Assembly (NCBI RefSeq): GCF_014805625.2
Contig: NW_023998415.1
Span: 16,351,160-16,415,159, forward strand
Direction: 5' to 3'
DNA: 64,000 nucleotides
Source of the DNA: Glossina fuscipes
Lineage: Eukaryota > Arthropoda > Insecta > Diptera > Glossinidae
Positions 49,545 to 59,877 of this stretch are shown here, in pieces. The notes under the pieces are model-generated. The model did no database searches. It saw nothing but the letters and a program-made list of their open reading frames with translations, and was not told the origin of the DNA. The position numbers and the translations under genes are program-made. Position 1 is the stretch's first letter. The number at the start of each line of letters is the position of its first letter.

Positions 49545-50440
49545 GAAACAAGTAAGAAAATGGTATTCGGTCGTGAACGAATCTCTTATACCCATCACCG
49601 CTATCGTAAAAAAGACAAAGAAAAAAAAAATAAGTAAAAGAATAAAATTTTCATGGAGTGGATGCGACAAATTTTTTATTTTTTTTTTTTTTTTTTTCAA
49701 AATGCAAGTTTCTGTCGCACATTCGTGTGGGCGTTGTTGGCATATGTTTGTAAAAGTTTGTTTTTACTACAAATTTGTAGACGATATCTTTATTTTCGCT
49801 AAAGCAAGAATGTCTATCACGGATACAACACAGTTGGACAGACGGACGGACATGTTTAGGTGCATTTCAAATTTAAAACTGGCCAAGAATGCATTTACTT
49901 TAAAGAGTTTTTGAAGTTTATCTCTGCGCCTTGTAAAAGTATTGAAAAAAAATAAATAAAATTTTTACACATTAAAATATTGGGGAGGCGTGGTCAATTT
50001 CTATGTCATTTTTATACAATCGCTATACCATCCATCCCATAGAATGTGCGTTGAAATTTTTGCACATTTATGAGTGATGTAGTAATGTAAGTTAAGGGTA
50101 ATGAGCAACAACCCAATTTGTTACTGTTCTTGCGCGGTACTAAGAGCGTGTGCTTCAACCGATTTGTTCAATTTACAATACCAATCGGCGTGCAAGAACT
50201 TTCAATGTTTCTGTCAAATTTTGAAGTTGATCGCTTCACTGTTGCGGCCAGAAGAATCTTAACAATAGACATTACATTGATGGACAGACGGACAGACGGA
50301 CAGACGGGCATGTTTAAACCGATTTAGAATTCGTACCGATCAAAAAGATATATAATTTGTGAGATGTCTGAAGCATACTTCTGGGCGTTGCAAACGTCTT
50401 GACACAATGATTATACCCATCATCTTTCGATGATGCGTCT
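49545..50440 (-). repeat. Family A repeat, reverse, complete two-module copy
   Basis: Left terminal module aacaagtaagaaaatgg, tattcggtcgtgaacg, aatctcttatacccatcacc (49547-49601). Module one has gtgggcgttgttggcat, gacagacggacggacatg and ttaggtgcatttcaaat. Module two has ggggaggcgtggtcaat, cgtgcaagaactttcaa, gcggccagaagaatctt, a (GACG)-rich core at 50280-50310, accgatttagaattcgta and gggcgttgcaaacgtc. It ends attatacccatcatc at about 50413. It is the best single reference copy. Confidence 0.85.
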
Positions 50441-50854
50441 AAAAATAATAAAATAGATTATATATGTGCATAGTTTCTTAATACGTTGTTGGTTTTTGGT
50501 TTTTTTTTTTCCCCCCCCACCCGTTTTATTTAAAGTAATAAAAAGAGAACTTTTTTTCAGCTCTCTAAGCCCTTTTCAAAATGTATTTAAATATTTTTTC
50601 AAAGAAAAATATTTTAATCGTTGAAAATGAGAAATTTTTCAATTTTCAATTTGTTTCCACAATCTCGAGCCAATAAAAAATGCAAAATTTTTTTTGTAAA
50701 AACTCTTAGTCGATTGATGCATCGACGGAGAAAAGATGAACCCACGAAGCACTGATGCCAAGGATAACTACAGCTTGTTGGCAAAATCAAAGACATCTTA
50801 AATATGAAAGAAGCTTGACAGGGTAAGCAAACGAAATGTAAAGGAGATGATTTA
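50441..50854. other. Non-coding DNA
   Basis: A T run followed by a C run at 50499-50519. No gene was seen. Confidence 0.5.
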
Positions 50855-50935
50855 ATTACGTGCGTTACGTGCATTACGTGCATTACGTGCACGTCGATGC
50901 ACGTCGTGCAATTCGATCAATTTGGTTATATAAAG
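50855..50935 (+). promoter_or_regulatory. TTACGTGC tandem array next to a TATA box
   Basis: Four direct 9-bp units ((a/g)ttacgtgc, 50855-50890) are followed by acgtcgatgcacgtcgtgc and, 18 bases later, TATATAAA at 50927-50934. TACGTG/ACGTG is the core bound by bHLH-PAS heterodimers with Tango in flies (Single-minded, Trachealess and the hypoxia factor Similar). Four clustered copies right upstream of a TATA box look like a promoter-proximal response element. The start of transcription would fall near 50957-50960. The match is by sequence only, and a chance tandem duplication is possible. Confidence 0.3.
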
Positions 50936-51004
50936 GCCTGAGTTCGCTTTCGATAGATTAACGAATAAATGAAAACGACGAAGCAGTAAAACTTTCTATC
51001 ACCA

Positions 51005-51169
51005 ATGAATCGTTATTCAGACAAACAATTAGTTGATCCCATTACGACGACGCTTCTTACGCACATTTCCATATCAAGAGCATTTGACTTGAAATGGAAA
51101 ATAAACAAAAGGTATCTTATATTCGGCTTGAAGCAGCCTCTTCTCTTATTGAAAACATTTAATGGGTGA
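51005..51169 (+). CDS. 54-codon frame downstream of the TATA box
   Basis: The second ATG after the predicted start site, in a favourable accaATG context, opens MNRYSDKQLVDPITTTLL, continues through SISRAFDLKWKINKRY, and stops at 51167-51169 inside the left end of a mariner-derived element. An upstream ATG at 50969 gives only six codons. I do not recognise the peptide. If the promoter is real, the mariner insertion may have cut the original reading frame. Otherwise this is a chance ORF. Confidence 0.15.
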   Translation: MNRYSDKQLVDPITTTLLTHISISRAFDLKWKINKRYLIFGLKQPLLLLKTFNG

Positions 51170-51620
51170 TATAAAAAGTCTTTGCAGTTTCTTATGCGGT
51201 TTCGAAATCCTTTTTTTGTAGCCTGCCAAGTCTTGTCAAGTGGTTCAGTGTTTAGTGTCTTCGCCATTCCTGACACCCAGTTGCAAAATTTCATCGAGCT
51301 GCATCAGCTGTGACATTGTGTGAAAGTTTCGGAACGGAATCGAGCAAACCACTCCTGCATGGTTCGTTCACTCGCACCATTCTCACCATACACTTTACAA
51401 ATTTTTCAGCATATCTTTGCAGGTTTGTTTTAGTGAAAAGGCATCACATAGTGCAAAGAATTGGAAAACTATTTTCACAAGAAATGTAAAGAAACTTGAA
51501 ATGTCACCTTTTAAATAGATGTTGGTTTAAGACAATCAGCTGTGCTTTGCCCGATATATATAGGCATTAAGACTATCACGCGGCAAAAAACCGCAAAGAC
51601 ATTCTGTATATGAGGTAATC
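51155..51620 (-). mobile_element. Internally deleted mariner (MITE-like) with both inverted ends
   Basis: Read on the minus strand, the element begins near 51615 with a mariner 5' end (tgtctttgcggttttttgcc, then gcgtgatagtc). It encodes KICKVYGENGASERTMQEW FARFR (about 51417-51349), the helix-turn-helix region of mariner transposases. It then jumps to a tail containing a degraded C-terminus and the second end. On the plus strand that second end reads aaagtctttgcagtttctta at 51174, pairing with the first. The catalytic DD34D core is absent, leaving about 460 bp. Such copies cannot move alone but can be mobilised by a transposase that recognises the ends. Confidence 0.8.
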
Positions 51621-53794
51621 TTCATTTTACAATATCGCTTATATAACGCAAATTACAGTTAGTTTATAACGATGAATAGTAAAATTATAGTTCGTCGGCT
51701 TATTGTAGGCGTATTCATTAGCTACGAGGGCATATACCAAAATTCATTCATCTCTGTAAGAGCGGTCTGACCGACCGCTGAATATCGCAAACAATGGATG
51801 ACAGACAAACGAACAATTTAGTATTTAACTTCGTTTCGGGAATTTCGCATGTGTACCTACATCGTTGCTGAGAAAAAAAAATAAAAGAAGAAGAAGAAAA
51901 AATATTCAAACTCCTATATTGATTACACTTTCCTGCATAGTGTTTCAATTCATTGAAAAATTTTTTGTTTAAACAATGTTATCAATGTTATCAATTACAA
52001 CAATAACGATATGAATCTTAGAAGGAGTACTCAGTTCGATAATTCGTTTCGTAAGTGTGCAAGTGTAAGTGTAACTCATACGTATCTGCGCGAGCGCTTG
52101 CATGTGATATTGTTCTTGTGTATCAAGTATGACAGAGGAAGAACTAAATATCAAGAGTTTTCAAAATCATTTTGAAAATTGAAAGCAAAGCATTTTTTTT
52201 GGGGATTTTTGTGATGCTTATGTGCTACCTTAATAGGAGTAGCGCTATTTAGAGTATACTAATGGGGGGAAATAGTAAAATATTTGGGATGAACGACAAG
52301 TTCTTCTTATGAATATACACTATACATATATATATATATATATATATATAGATATATTTATTTACATATTTGTTGTGACTATATTGCATTAATTCGTTTT
52401 TTTTTTTTTAATTGTGTGACATATGGTAATAAACCAGCCACACCAAATAAATTGATAACATTAACTATACAATGCCGTAAGTGAAAATGAATTCAAGCAA
52501 AAGGTCCTCATATTCCTTAAGACAATTGTCACCGAAATGTATTGAAGCACTTGACCTGACCAACGTACAATTTTTGGATTGGAAGGAATCAGAATGCATT
52601 TGTTATCTCATATTTGAGGTTTTTTTTTTTTTTTTTTGCGGTACGTAAAACTAATACGTAGACTTATTTAACATGTCATATCGCGAAACATCTAACTGAA
52701 TTTTTGGGCCGTAAAAATATGATGAGAATGCAAGAGAGATCACCGTCTGTGTTGTTGTGTTAACAAAAGCCCAGAAACAATGAGTCCCTGAGATATCCAT
52801 TGCATTCAATTTTCGAAAAAAAAAAAAAGTAAAAAACAAAAAATCTTGGAAACTCTTGGCATTTAGTTCTTCACCAAATAAATATTATTGCGAGATAAAT
52901 TTTAGGCTGCATTACATAGTATAGTATATACGTAGATGCGTATGAACAAAACAAAACGAAACCAAACAAATATATATATACAATGTATGAGCGTGTGTGT
53001 ATGTGTTTTTTTTTTTTTTTTTAACTTTTTTTTATGTACATATATGTATGGATGTGTGCATGGTAGGCCTTCTTATCTTGAATGCCATTGCATTCCATTA
53101 AATATTTAAATGCATACATATACAATGTGCTTGTGCATGTATGTATATGTAAACAATAAATGTATTTCATTCATAACTTATGATTGCTGCTTATACATAA
53201 ATCCAATATAGAGAAGAAGCAAATGGTCATGTGATGTATATATGGAATTAATTGAAAATTTAAATTGTTTTTTTTTTTTTGTTGCTTTCTTGCTTTTGTT
53301 GCTTTTTTTTTTTGTTGCTTTTTTTGCTTTTTTTGCTTTTTTATTGAATGAATTGTACTTTGTGTTGAGTTGATAAAATATATAAACAATAAATAAACAT
53401 ATTTTTTGTGATTTGTAATTGAAAATTTATGTTCATATGTTTGTATGCACATATGTTTGAAGATAATAAAATATTGACAAAATTTTATCGGATTATGTTT
53501 ATTTTACCCCATGCCGCTAACAAAAAACGTATATGAGAGGGTGATCAGTAAATCGCCATTTTTAGTCAACCGCAATTCGCTTTCTAGCTGATTAAATGCT
53601 TATTTACCGTCTACGAAATTCCTCTTATGCAATCGCAATTGACTTAAATGTGTAATCAATTGGTAGTAAATTATTTAAACAGCCTTATCGATTCGATGCT
53701 GCGACGAGAATATTATCATTCTTTCTTAAGTTTCTTAAATAGGGTTTCTTTGTACACTGGCTCCTTGCTCTACGCAAAGGTCAGATATCACTTT
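51621..53794. other. Non-coding DNA
   Basis: (TA)n at 52325-52352, poly-T at 52401-52410, 52620-52637, 53007-53022 and 53267-53280, and a gctttttttgcttttttgc-type array near 53310-53340. No gene was recognised. Confidence 0.5.
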
Positions 53795-54760
53795 GAATTT
53801 GCACATTTCATCTCTGACGATTGATTGAGCTTGCACGGCCGTATACTACACCTGGAAGGACTTGAAATCGACACATCTTTTATTATACGAATTGTTTTCG
53901 AAAATAGGTCCGCCTGATTTCATAATCCATGTGCTATCGTGGTTAACCTAAAGATCACAATTTTTTGAGATACTTTGATTAGGTGCACGCACCAACGTGC
54001 TTTGACCCAGCAATGAACAATACGGAAAATGATTCGGGTCGGTCCATTTTTTCGACGATTCTCTTGCAATTTTAAAAATTTTTCAATAAAATTCGCCAAG
54101 TAATAAAAGTAAATTCGATATTAAAAATTTGGCCCGGCTGACGCAAGTTTTTGAACCCCTTTCGAATGGAATCGTTCCTTCGAAAACTGCCCCTTAATAT
54201 GGCAATACTTTATTGTTTCATAATTGGTTCATAATGGGAAATTGGAAATCCAACCTTACAGAGTTTGGATCAGATAGATCTATTTTTTGGATACCACAGC
54301 ACAGTAAAGCTTTTCGGGAAACAGTTAACATTTATCTTTTATGACGAAAAGTTGTTCACGATGGTAATTTGAAATAAAAGTGAAACTAGATTTGAATCAT
54401 ATTTAAACCATATAGATCTATTTCCGCGGCTGAGGATAAGATTTCTTACAAGTAGTAAACTTTTCAGAAAAGATTTAATTTAATGATGAAAATTGATCCA
54501 CAGTAGCAATTTAGCAAAAATATTAACAATAGAAAACAGTAGGATCAGATAAATCTATTGTTTAATCGCTAACATATCCAAGTATCATCAAAAGTCAAGC
54601 TTTAATCTCTGGTTTTTTTATGACGAGACGGGAAAAATAAGTAATAAAATTCTTACAAAGTACATTAAGTTTGATAAATTTTGATCAGGCCGGTTGATAT
54701 TTTGGTCGTCCCCCAATATGTGAGCTTTCCTGAAAAGTTTGTTTTTACATGCAAATGAAT
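53795..54760 (+). repeat. Family B repeat, forward, with an expanded ~137-bp tandem
   Basis: The left part follows the B order: gacttgaaatcgacacat, gggttaaccta-like block, tttgagatactttgatta, cgtgctttgacccagcaa, cggtccattttttcgacg, ggcccggctgacgcaag. The right part then holds about four diverged units spaced 136-140 bases. Each has a (g)atcaga.agatctatt..ttgg block (near 54268, 54405, 54543, 54680), followed by a cttttc(g/a)g(g/a)aaa block and atgacgaaaa. A single such unit (cctattttttggatcc) occurs in other B copies. Confidence 0.65.
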
Positions 54761-57569
54761 ATATAAACTTTGGTGTATAATCAAGAATACGAATGAATAA
54801 ATGGACTAGGGTAAGGCATCTAATGTACTAAATTGCTTTTTAAGTGTTTCTGAGGAAAATTCAATTTTTCCTATACTCGCGTATCTTCGGCTAGATGTTT
54901 TATAGGCACAATAATTTAAAAGAGATAGTTACCTTTAAGGAAAGTTTATCTTAAGAATAAGTCTTTAACTCATTAATTTCAACCCTGCTTAAAGATGTAT
55001 AGACGATCTTCGATTCGAATGTTTTGAGTAGAGAGTATTTTCTTTAAATATATTATCGCAATGACTATAACTCGGAATGAAAAATTCCTTTCCACACATA
55101 CGATGTGCTTTGAATGTAGTCTCCTTGTTGAATATGTGTAGATGTCTCTCGGAATACAGCTCTAAAGGTCGTTAAGCTTTTCCAACTGAACTGCTATACC
55201 TTTCAATTACATTTTTAACTGCAACTCGAATCCACTTCAGTTAGTTAGCTACGGCTCGCTTCCAAACGGCTAATCTTTAATATAATACAAAATATTTGCT
55301 AACTGCAAAATTGAAAAAGTATATGTATGTACTGATAGACTTGGCTGAGTTTATTTGTTATTTATAAAACGAGACCTCTCTAGTTTCTCGTTTCATTGTG
55401 ATGTAGGGTATTCAAATTCCAAGTTTGCTTGATTAAAGTCCTTTTTTTTTATTTATTAGATTATATAATGTACATATATATATATATGTATATATGGTGG
55501 TGGTGACATGTTTTTAGAGATTTGTTCAAATATTTCTCTTTTAGGTCACATTTAATGGATCATTATCTCATCATGTTAGACATAAAACGAACATCATACA
55601 AAATGCCCACGTTCATATGTGTAGTTGTTGTTTAAAGGCCCTTTGCGTTTTTTATATAAAACACATACATACGTACACGTTATTAAAAATTTCCCGCCAA
55701 CGTTTTGTATTCCAATGCATTATGCGTATGTACACGAAGCTCTCTGTTTTACAGTCATGAAAGTGTGCGCTTATCTGTGAGCAAAAAAAAAAAAAAAACA
55801 ACAACAACAACAACAGAAAAAACTCAAGTTTTGTGTAAGCTTTTCCAACACATTTTCCAGTCTATAGTTAAAAAAAAACAAAAACAAAAAAAAAAACAAA
55901 ATAATGAATAAAAATAAAAGAAAAGAAAAGAAAAGAAAAGAAAATAGATCTAATCGATATTTTTACGCATATTTTGTTTCATTTTCAATGCGTTTCATTT
56001 TATATACAACATAGATAGCGTACGCTATACTACGGGATGGATAAAAAAAAATATGTTTACAAAAACAAAAAGTCAAGTTAAAAAAAAAAAAAATTATAAA
56101 CGCTTAGAGACGCATCTTGGATACCCTTGGATCAACTTTGCGCACAATATTATCCTATTATTACTAAGTTAAGAAAGATTTAAGGTGAAGAGAAAAAATT
56201 CATTTAACATTTAATTAGGAAATTTAAAATCTATTTATTTATGATTATATCAATGAAATTTGTTAAATAAATTATTTATCTCAATCAGTTCAATATCATT
56301 GTTATCAATGTTACAACAATTACCCTTAAGTGCAATATAAATGTTCGATTATGAATTTTATAATTTGTTTCGCTCAGGCATACAATAAACCGATGTAAAC
56401 ACTATTTTGTCCAAATTATCAAAATTGGCAATGATTAGTAAAATTATTGCACTCTTTCTCTCTCAGCCGGCTAATTCAAAAGCTCTATAGGTATGTATGC
56501 AATTCTTTACTGGATGAACGTAGAGAATGTGCAAACGGAATATCAAGTCGGTATAGCCTTACCTTTTTTTGAAAGGGTATATAGAAATTATGTTGTGGGT
56601 TGCGCGGTAGATATATTCTATGCGAAAAAAAAAAAAAAATCACATAAATGAAATGAGTTCATAAGCGGTTGAGTGTGGAGGCGCTCTTGTCATTATAGTA
56701 TTTTGTCATCTTTGTCAAGTTTCGCTTACACTGCTGACATTTACTTACCATAAACAAGTCAAAATGCACGAAATAAACGTATGTGTTATGTTATCTAAAA
56801 AGTAATGAATCCTAAGAAGAATATGTCGGTCGACATATTCATTTTATACGAATGTATATCCATTTAATTATAATTATATTTCAAATCCTGCTCATACTGT
56901 ACTCGAATAATGCTATTGTTGGTATTGAGTTCAATATTTTTCATACAAACCAATATATGAAATCTCATTAAATTGTTAACCGTTTTTGTTATTATTATTA
57001 TTATTTTCCTTTTTCTTTTTCTTTTTTGTAAACCACGCAAGGAACTGTTCTTTGTATTTCCTTCTTTTTTTTTTTTTTTTTTTTACCCGAAAGCTTTGCA
57101 AAGTTTATTTTCATATATTTTTTTTTTTTTTTTTGTTTTTTGTTTTTGTTTGTATGGGGGAAAGAAACAAGATATATATATATATATATAAAATTATGGG
57201 TTTTATTTTTTTTTTTTTTTTCTTTTTGTCTTTCTCTGCAGAAATTCCTTTCTTTATGGTCTGCGTTTGTAAATCAGCTTTTAAGTGCAATGCCCTTGTT
57301 ATATGAATACGTGCATGTTTGCATGTTTATGTGATTGCAAAGCATTTTAGTGTTGTCTGTGTGCCAATACATGCAAAAACCAACGTACACACCCTTGCAT
57401 GCATATGCGTTTGTGTGCATTGCTGTTATCAAAGCTTGTGCACAATAATTCTTCCTCTCCATCAACATCATTGCAGACACAAAGCATCAAGTGAAGGGTG
57501 GCTATGTAGCTTAGGGTTACACATACATCTATATATATAAATACATCCATATATATATATATATTAGGT
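54761..57569. other. Non-coding DNA with many tracts
   Basis: A tract then (CAA)n at 55783-55814, (AAAAG)n at 55915-55944, poly-A at 56078-56092 and 56623-56638, poly-T at 57066-57084, 57120-57134 and 57208-57221, and (TA)n at 57172-57190. Frames at 56973-57334 are phenylalanine-rich translations of T tracts. No gene was seen. Confidence 0.55.
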
Positions 57570-58375
57570 AATATCATGTATTTTAATCATTTTTGCACTA
57601 ACAAAATACATTTATTGAGAAAAGTTGGGACAATATATATAAGAACCAAAATACATTCCATCATATTGTAAAACTTTTTCCCGTCTTCCTGGCAGCATGG
57701 CGATATCGTTCGCATTTCTTTGGCATTTCGAAACTGTCTGCCAGCCAAGCCATGCTGCACCGATCTAAGCAAGTGCTAATCAGGAGGTGAGTACGCTGCG
57801 TGAGGCAGAACTTCCCGTTCGAGTTGAAACAGTGTATTCTTGACAACTCGTGTAACACACAGCCGAGGATGACTTTGTATCTGTTAATCGCTATTGCTGG
57901 TCTTTTTTGGAAACTAGACATCGTTCAATACATTAGCAGCTTGTAATATAGTATACCTTGCTTGGTCCTACAAACCTACGCACAGCGAAATTTTATGGCC
58001 ATGAATATTCCGCTTCGATGTCTATGTGGATGGCTCTCCCAAGTTAAATCTGGATCCATTTTTCATCGCCAATCGCAATACGCTTCTCTTTTTGTCTGGC
58101 AAGCAATGAGACAATGATGTTGTAACGCCTTTAACAGTCTAGAAGCAGTTGATCCATCAACTGTTAAGCTTTTCGTGAGTTTGAGTTTCTTTGGCTGTCC
58201 AGGCCGATCTTTGCCATTGACATCACAATCATTATTGTTGAAACCAAAACCGAGCAACCTCATCATAAGTTTCGAAAATTGTTTGATGGGCTTCGGCAGC
58301 AAATTTCCTCAAATCAAATAACAAAAGTAATGAAGATCGGAAATGCAAATCTCAGCGTTCCATGATTAACATCTG
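57570..58375 (-). pseudogene. Decayed cecropia/mellifera-type mariner transposase
   Basis: On the minus strand the relic starts at about 58361 with an N-terminus of the kind M-E-x-x-DLHFR, here DLHFRSSLLLLFDLRKFAA. Then come EAHQTIFETYDEVA, FNNNDCDVNGKDRPGQPKK (58225) and IAIGDEKWIQ near 58070 (first catalytic block). WDQA-like sequence follows at about 57970, a weak version of the second catalytic block, and RVVKNTLFQLEREVLPHAA YSP, ending in SVQHGLAGRQFRNAKEM (57745). Multiple frameshifts and stops, and a shortened middle, make it dead. Homology ends near 57640. The flank at 57570 (ttaggtaatatc) may be the remaining terminal repeat. The live enzyme would be about 345 residues. Confidence 0.88.
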
Positions 58376-58800
58376 TATACACTGTATACACTGACAAGTT
58401 CATTGTGCATACACGACGACAAACTCAATGTGTATTGACACTTGGCATTACTTTACCATTTTCGCAAATAGATGCTACTGATTAGTATACATGCAAGTAC
58501 CTATTATATCAAGACCGTATCAAGAGTAGGGGTTATGCACATAACCCATAGTTATAGTCAAAAATTTTTTTCATTTACAAACGAGCGTTCATACCATGAT
58601 CAAAATGTTTAAAGTTTCGCTAATCGTAGGACCTTAATAAGGCGGAAAATAGAAATATTGTTCGATCGTTTCTATTCTACCTTAATGTCTACGCTTGTAA
58701 ACTAATATCAAGGTTTTGATTTGAAAATTAAAGTAACCTCTAGCGATGGAATAATGGCGCGCATGTCGTTCCCCCAAATTTACAGACGGTCTTGTCTATA

Positions 58801-58843
<43 letters not shown>

Positions 58844-59481
58844 GTTAAATGATTGAGATCACAGATAGAAGGAGCTATCGTCATAATTGAGGTACGGGAA
58901 GTATGTACAACACTATTTTATATCGTTTAGACGTCTTTATGACTGTTGTTGGCCTGAAGCACATACATAAATACACATATATATTTAGGTATGTATTTCT
59001 AAGCACATATCCTAAGTGTTTGCTTTTGATTTGCTTTAAATCAAAATTTTTTTGGCAAATATAGATATAAGCAATCATACAAACATACATATTATATTTA
59101 CATTTGTGCTTTATATATGAAAAAAAAAAGAAGAAAGATGTATATATATATATATATATATATATGAAATTTTTTAAATAACTTTTTACGAAATTCTTTT
59201 CTTTCTTTTTTTTTTTTTTTGTGTGTTCTTTAGTTATTAGGAGATCAGCAAGTTTTATATAGTAAACGTCAGTTTGATTTGGTCTCATTCCTTTGGATTT
59301 GAAAGAAATATGCAGTGGAAATTTCGGATATAACTGAATTGTCCTGAACCTATCCTTTCTCTCCTTTACATTCTAACTTCTTGTCATTTGTTAATAATTT
59401 TTGAACTTAAACTTAAGCAGAGTGACGATGACGTGATTTGAAATAAATAATGATTTCAATCTATTTTCATATCGCTTGCAG
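58376..59481. other. Non-coding DNA with (TA)n
   Basis: (TA)n at 58807-58835 and 59139-59164, a tandem tgtatacac word at 58373-58391, and poly-T at 59206-59220. No gene was recognised. Confidence 0.5.
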
Positions 59482-59582
59482 AACGAAGTCGATTGGCTAA
59501 TGAAAATCGTATTCTTTCGCAAATCGTTTCCACGCTTGAGAAACGGAAATTATATATAGAGAAAATGAGGGTTAATAAATGA
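59482..59582 (+). CDS. Possible coiled-coil exon fragment
   Basis: Directly after an acceptor-like ttttcatatcgcttgcag (ends 59481), one frame reads RSRLANENRILSQIVSTL, then EKRKLYIEKMRVNK, stopping at 59580-59582. The spacing of leucines and isoleucines and the alternating charge resemble a coiled coil or zipper. The stop overlaps the ATG of the next entry, which is in another frame. A one-base indel would fuse them. No upstream partner exon was found. The family is unknown. Confidence 0.25.
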
Positions 59583-59877
59583 GCCGTTCATTGCACAAAT
59601 CGATTAACTCGGTACATAAAATTAATAAGAAAGAAATTTATGTGAGTCTGCCAAGTGAAAAGCGTGTTAAACTTAAATTCAGAGTTTTGTACACAAAACA
59701 AGGTAAATCATTTATTTTACAATTTTATTATAGATTTTCCATAAAAACAAATATCAACAATTCTGTTAATTCATAGAAATGATGTCTTCTTCATCAGCTG
59801 TGTGCGAGGGCTGGACATTTCCCGATTTATTTGTTATCATGCTCATCATCAGGAGCAACAGATACAGGGTATATTAA
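59579..59877 (+). CDS. Candidate small two-exon gene, orphan
   Basis: The ATG at 59579 opens a frame reading MSRSLHKSINSVHKINKK, then IYVSLPSEKRVKLKFRV, up to caag|gtaaat at 59702/59703. This is a good donor. A 74-base intron, typical in size for flies, ends ttctgttaattcatag (59776). Splicing keeps the frame: G+AA gives E, then MMSSSSAVCEGWTFPDLF, VIMLIIRSNRYRVY and a stop at 59875-59877, for 74 residues in all. The C-terminal dozen residues include a short hydrophobic run, and the last codons lie in the first bases of a B repeat, so the repeat may have supplied the stop. Without splicing the frame would also run to 59776. No known domain was recognised. Confidence 0.25.

Noticed and set aside
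59482..59582. bZIP transcription factor exon
   Set aside because: The leucine spacing is suggestive, but there is no basic region or upstream exon in the window, so only an unnamed coiled-coil-like fragment is reported.
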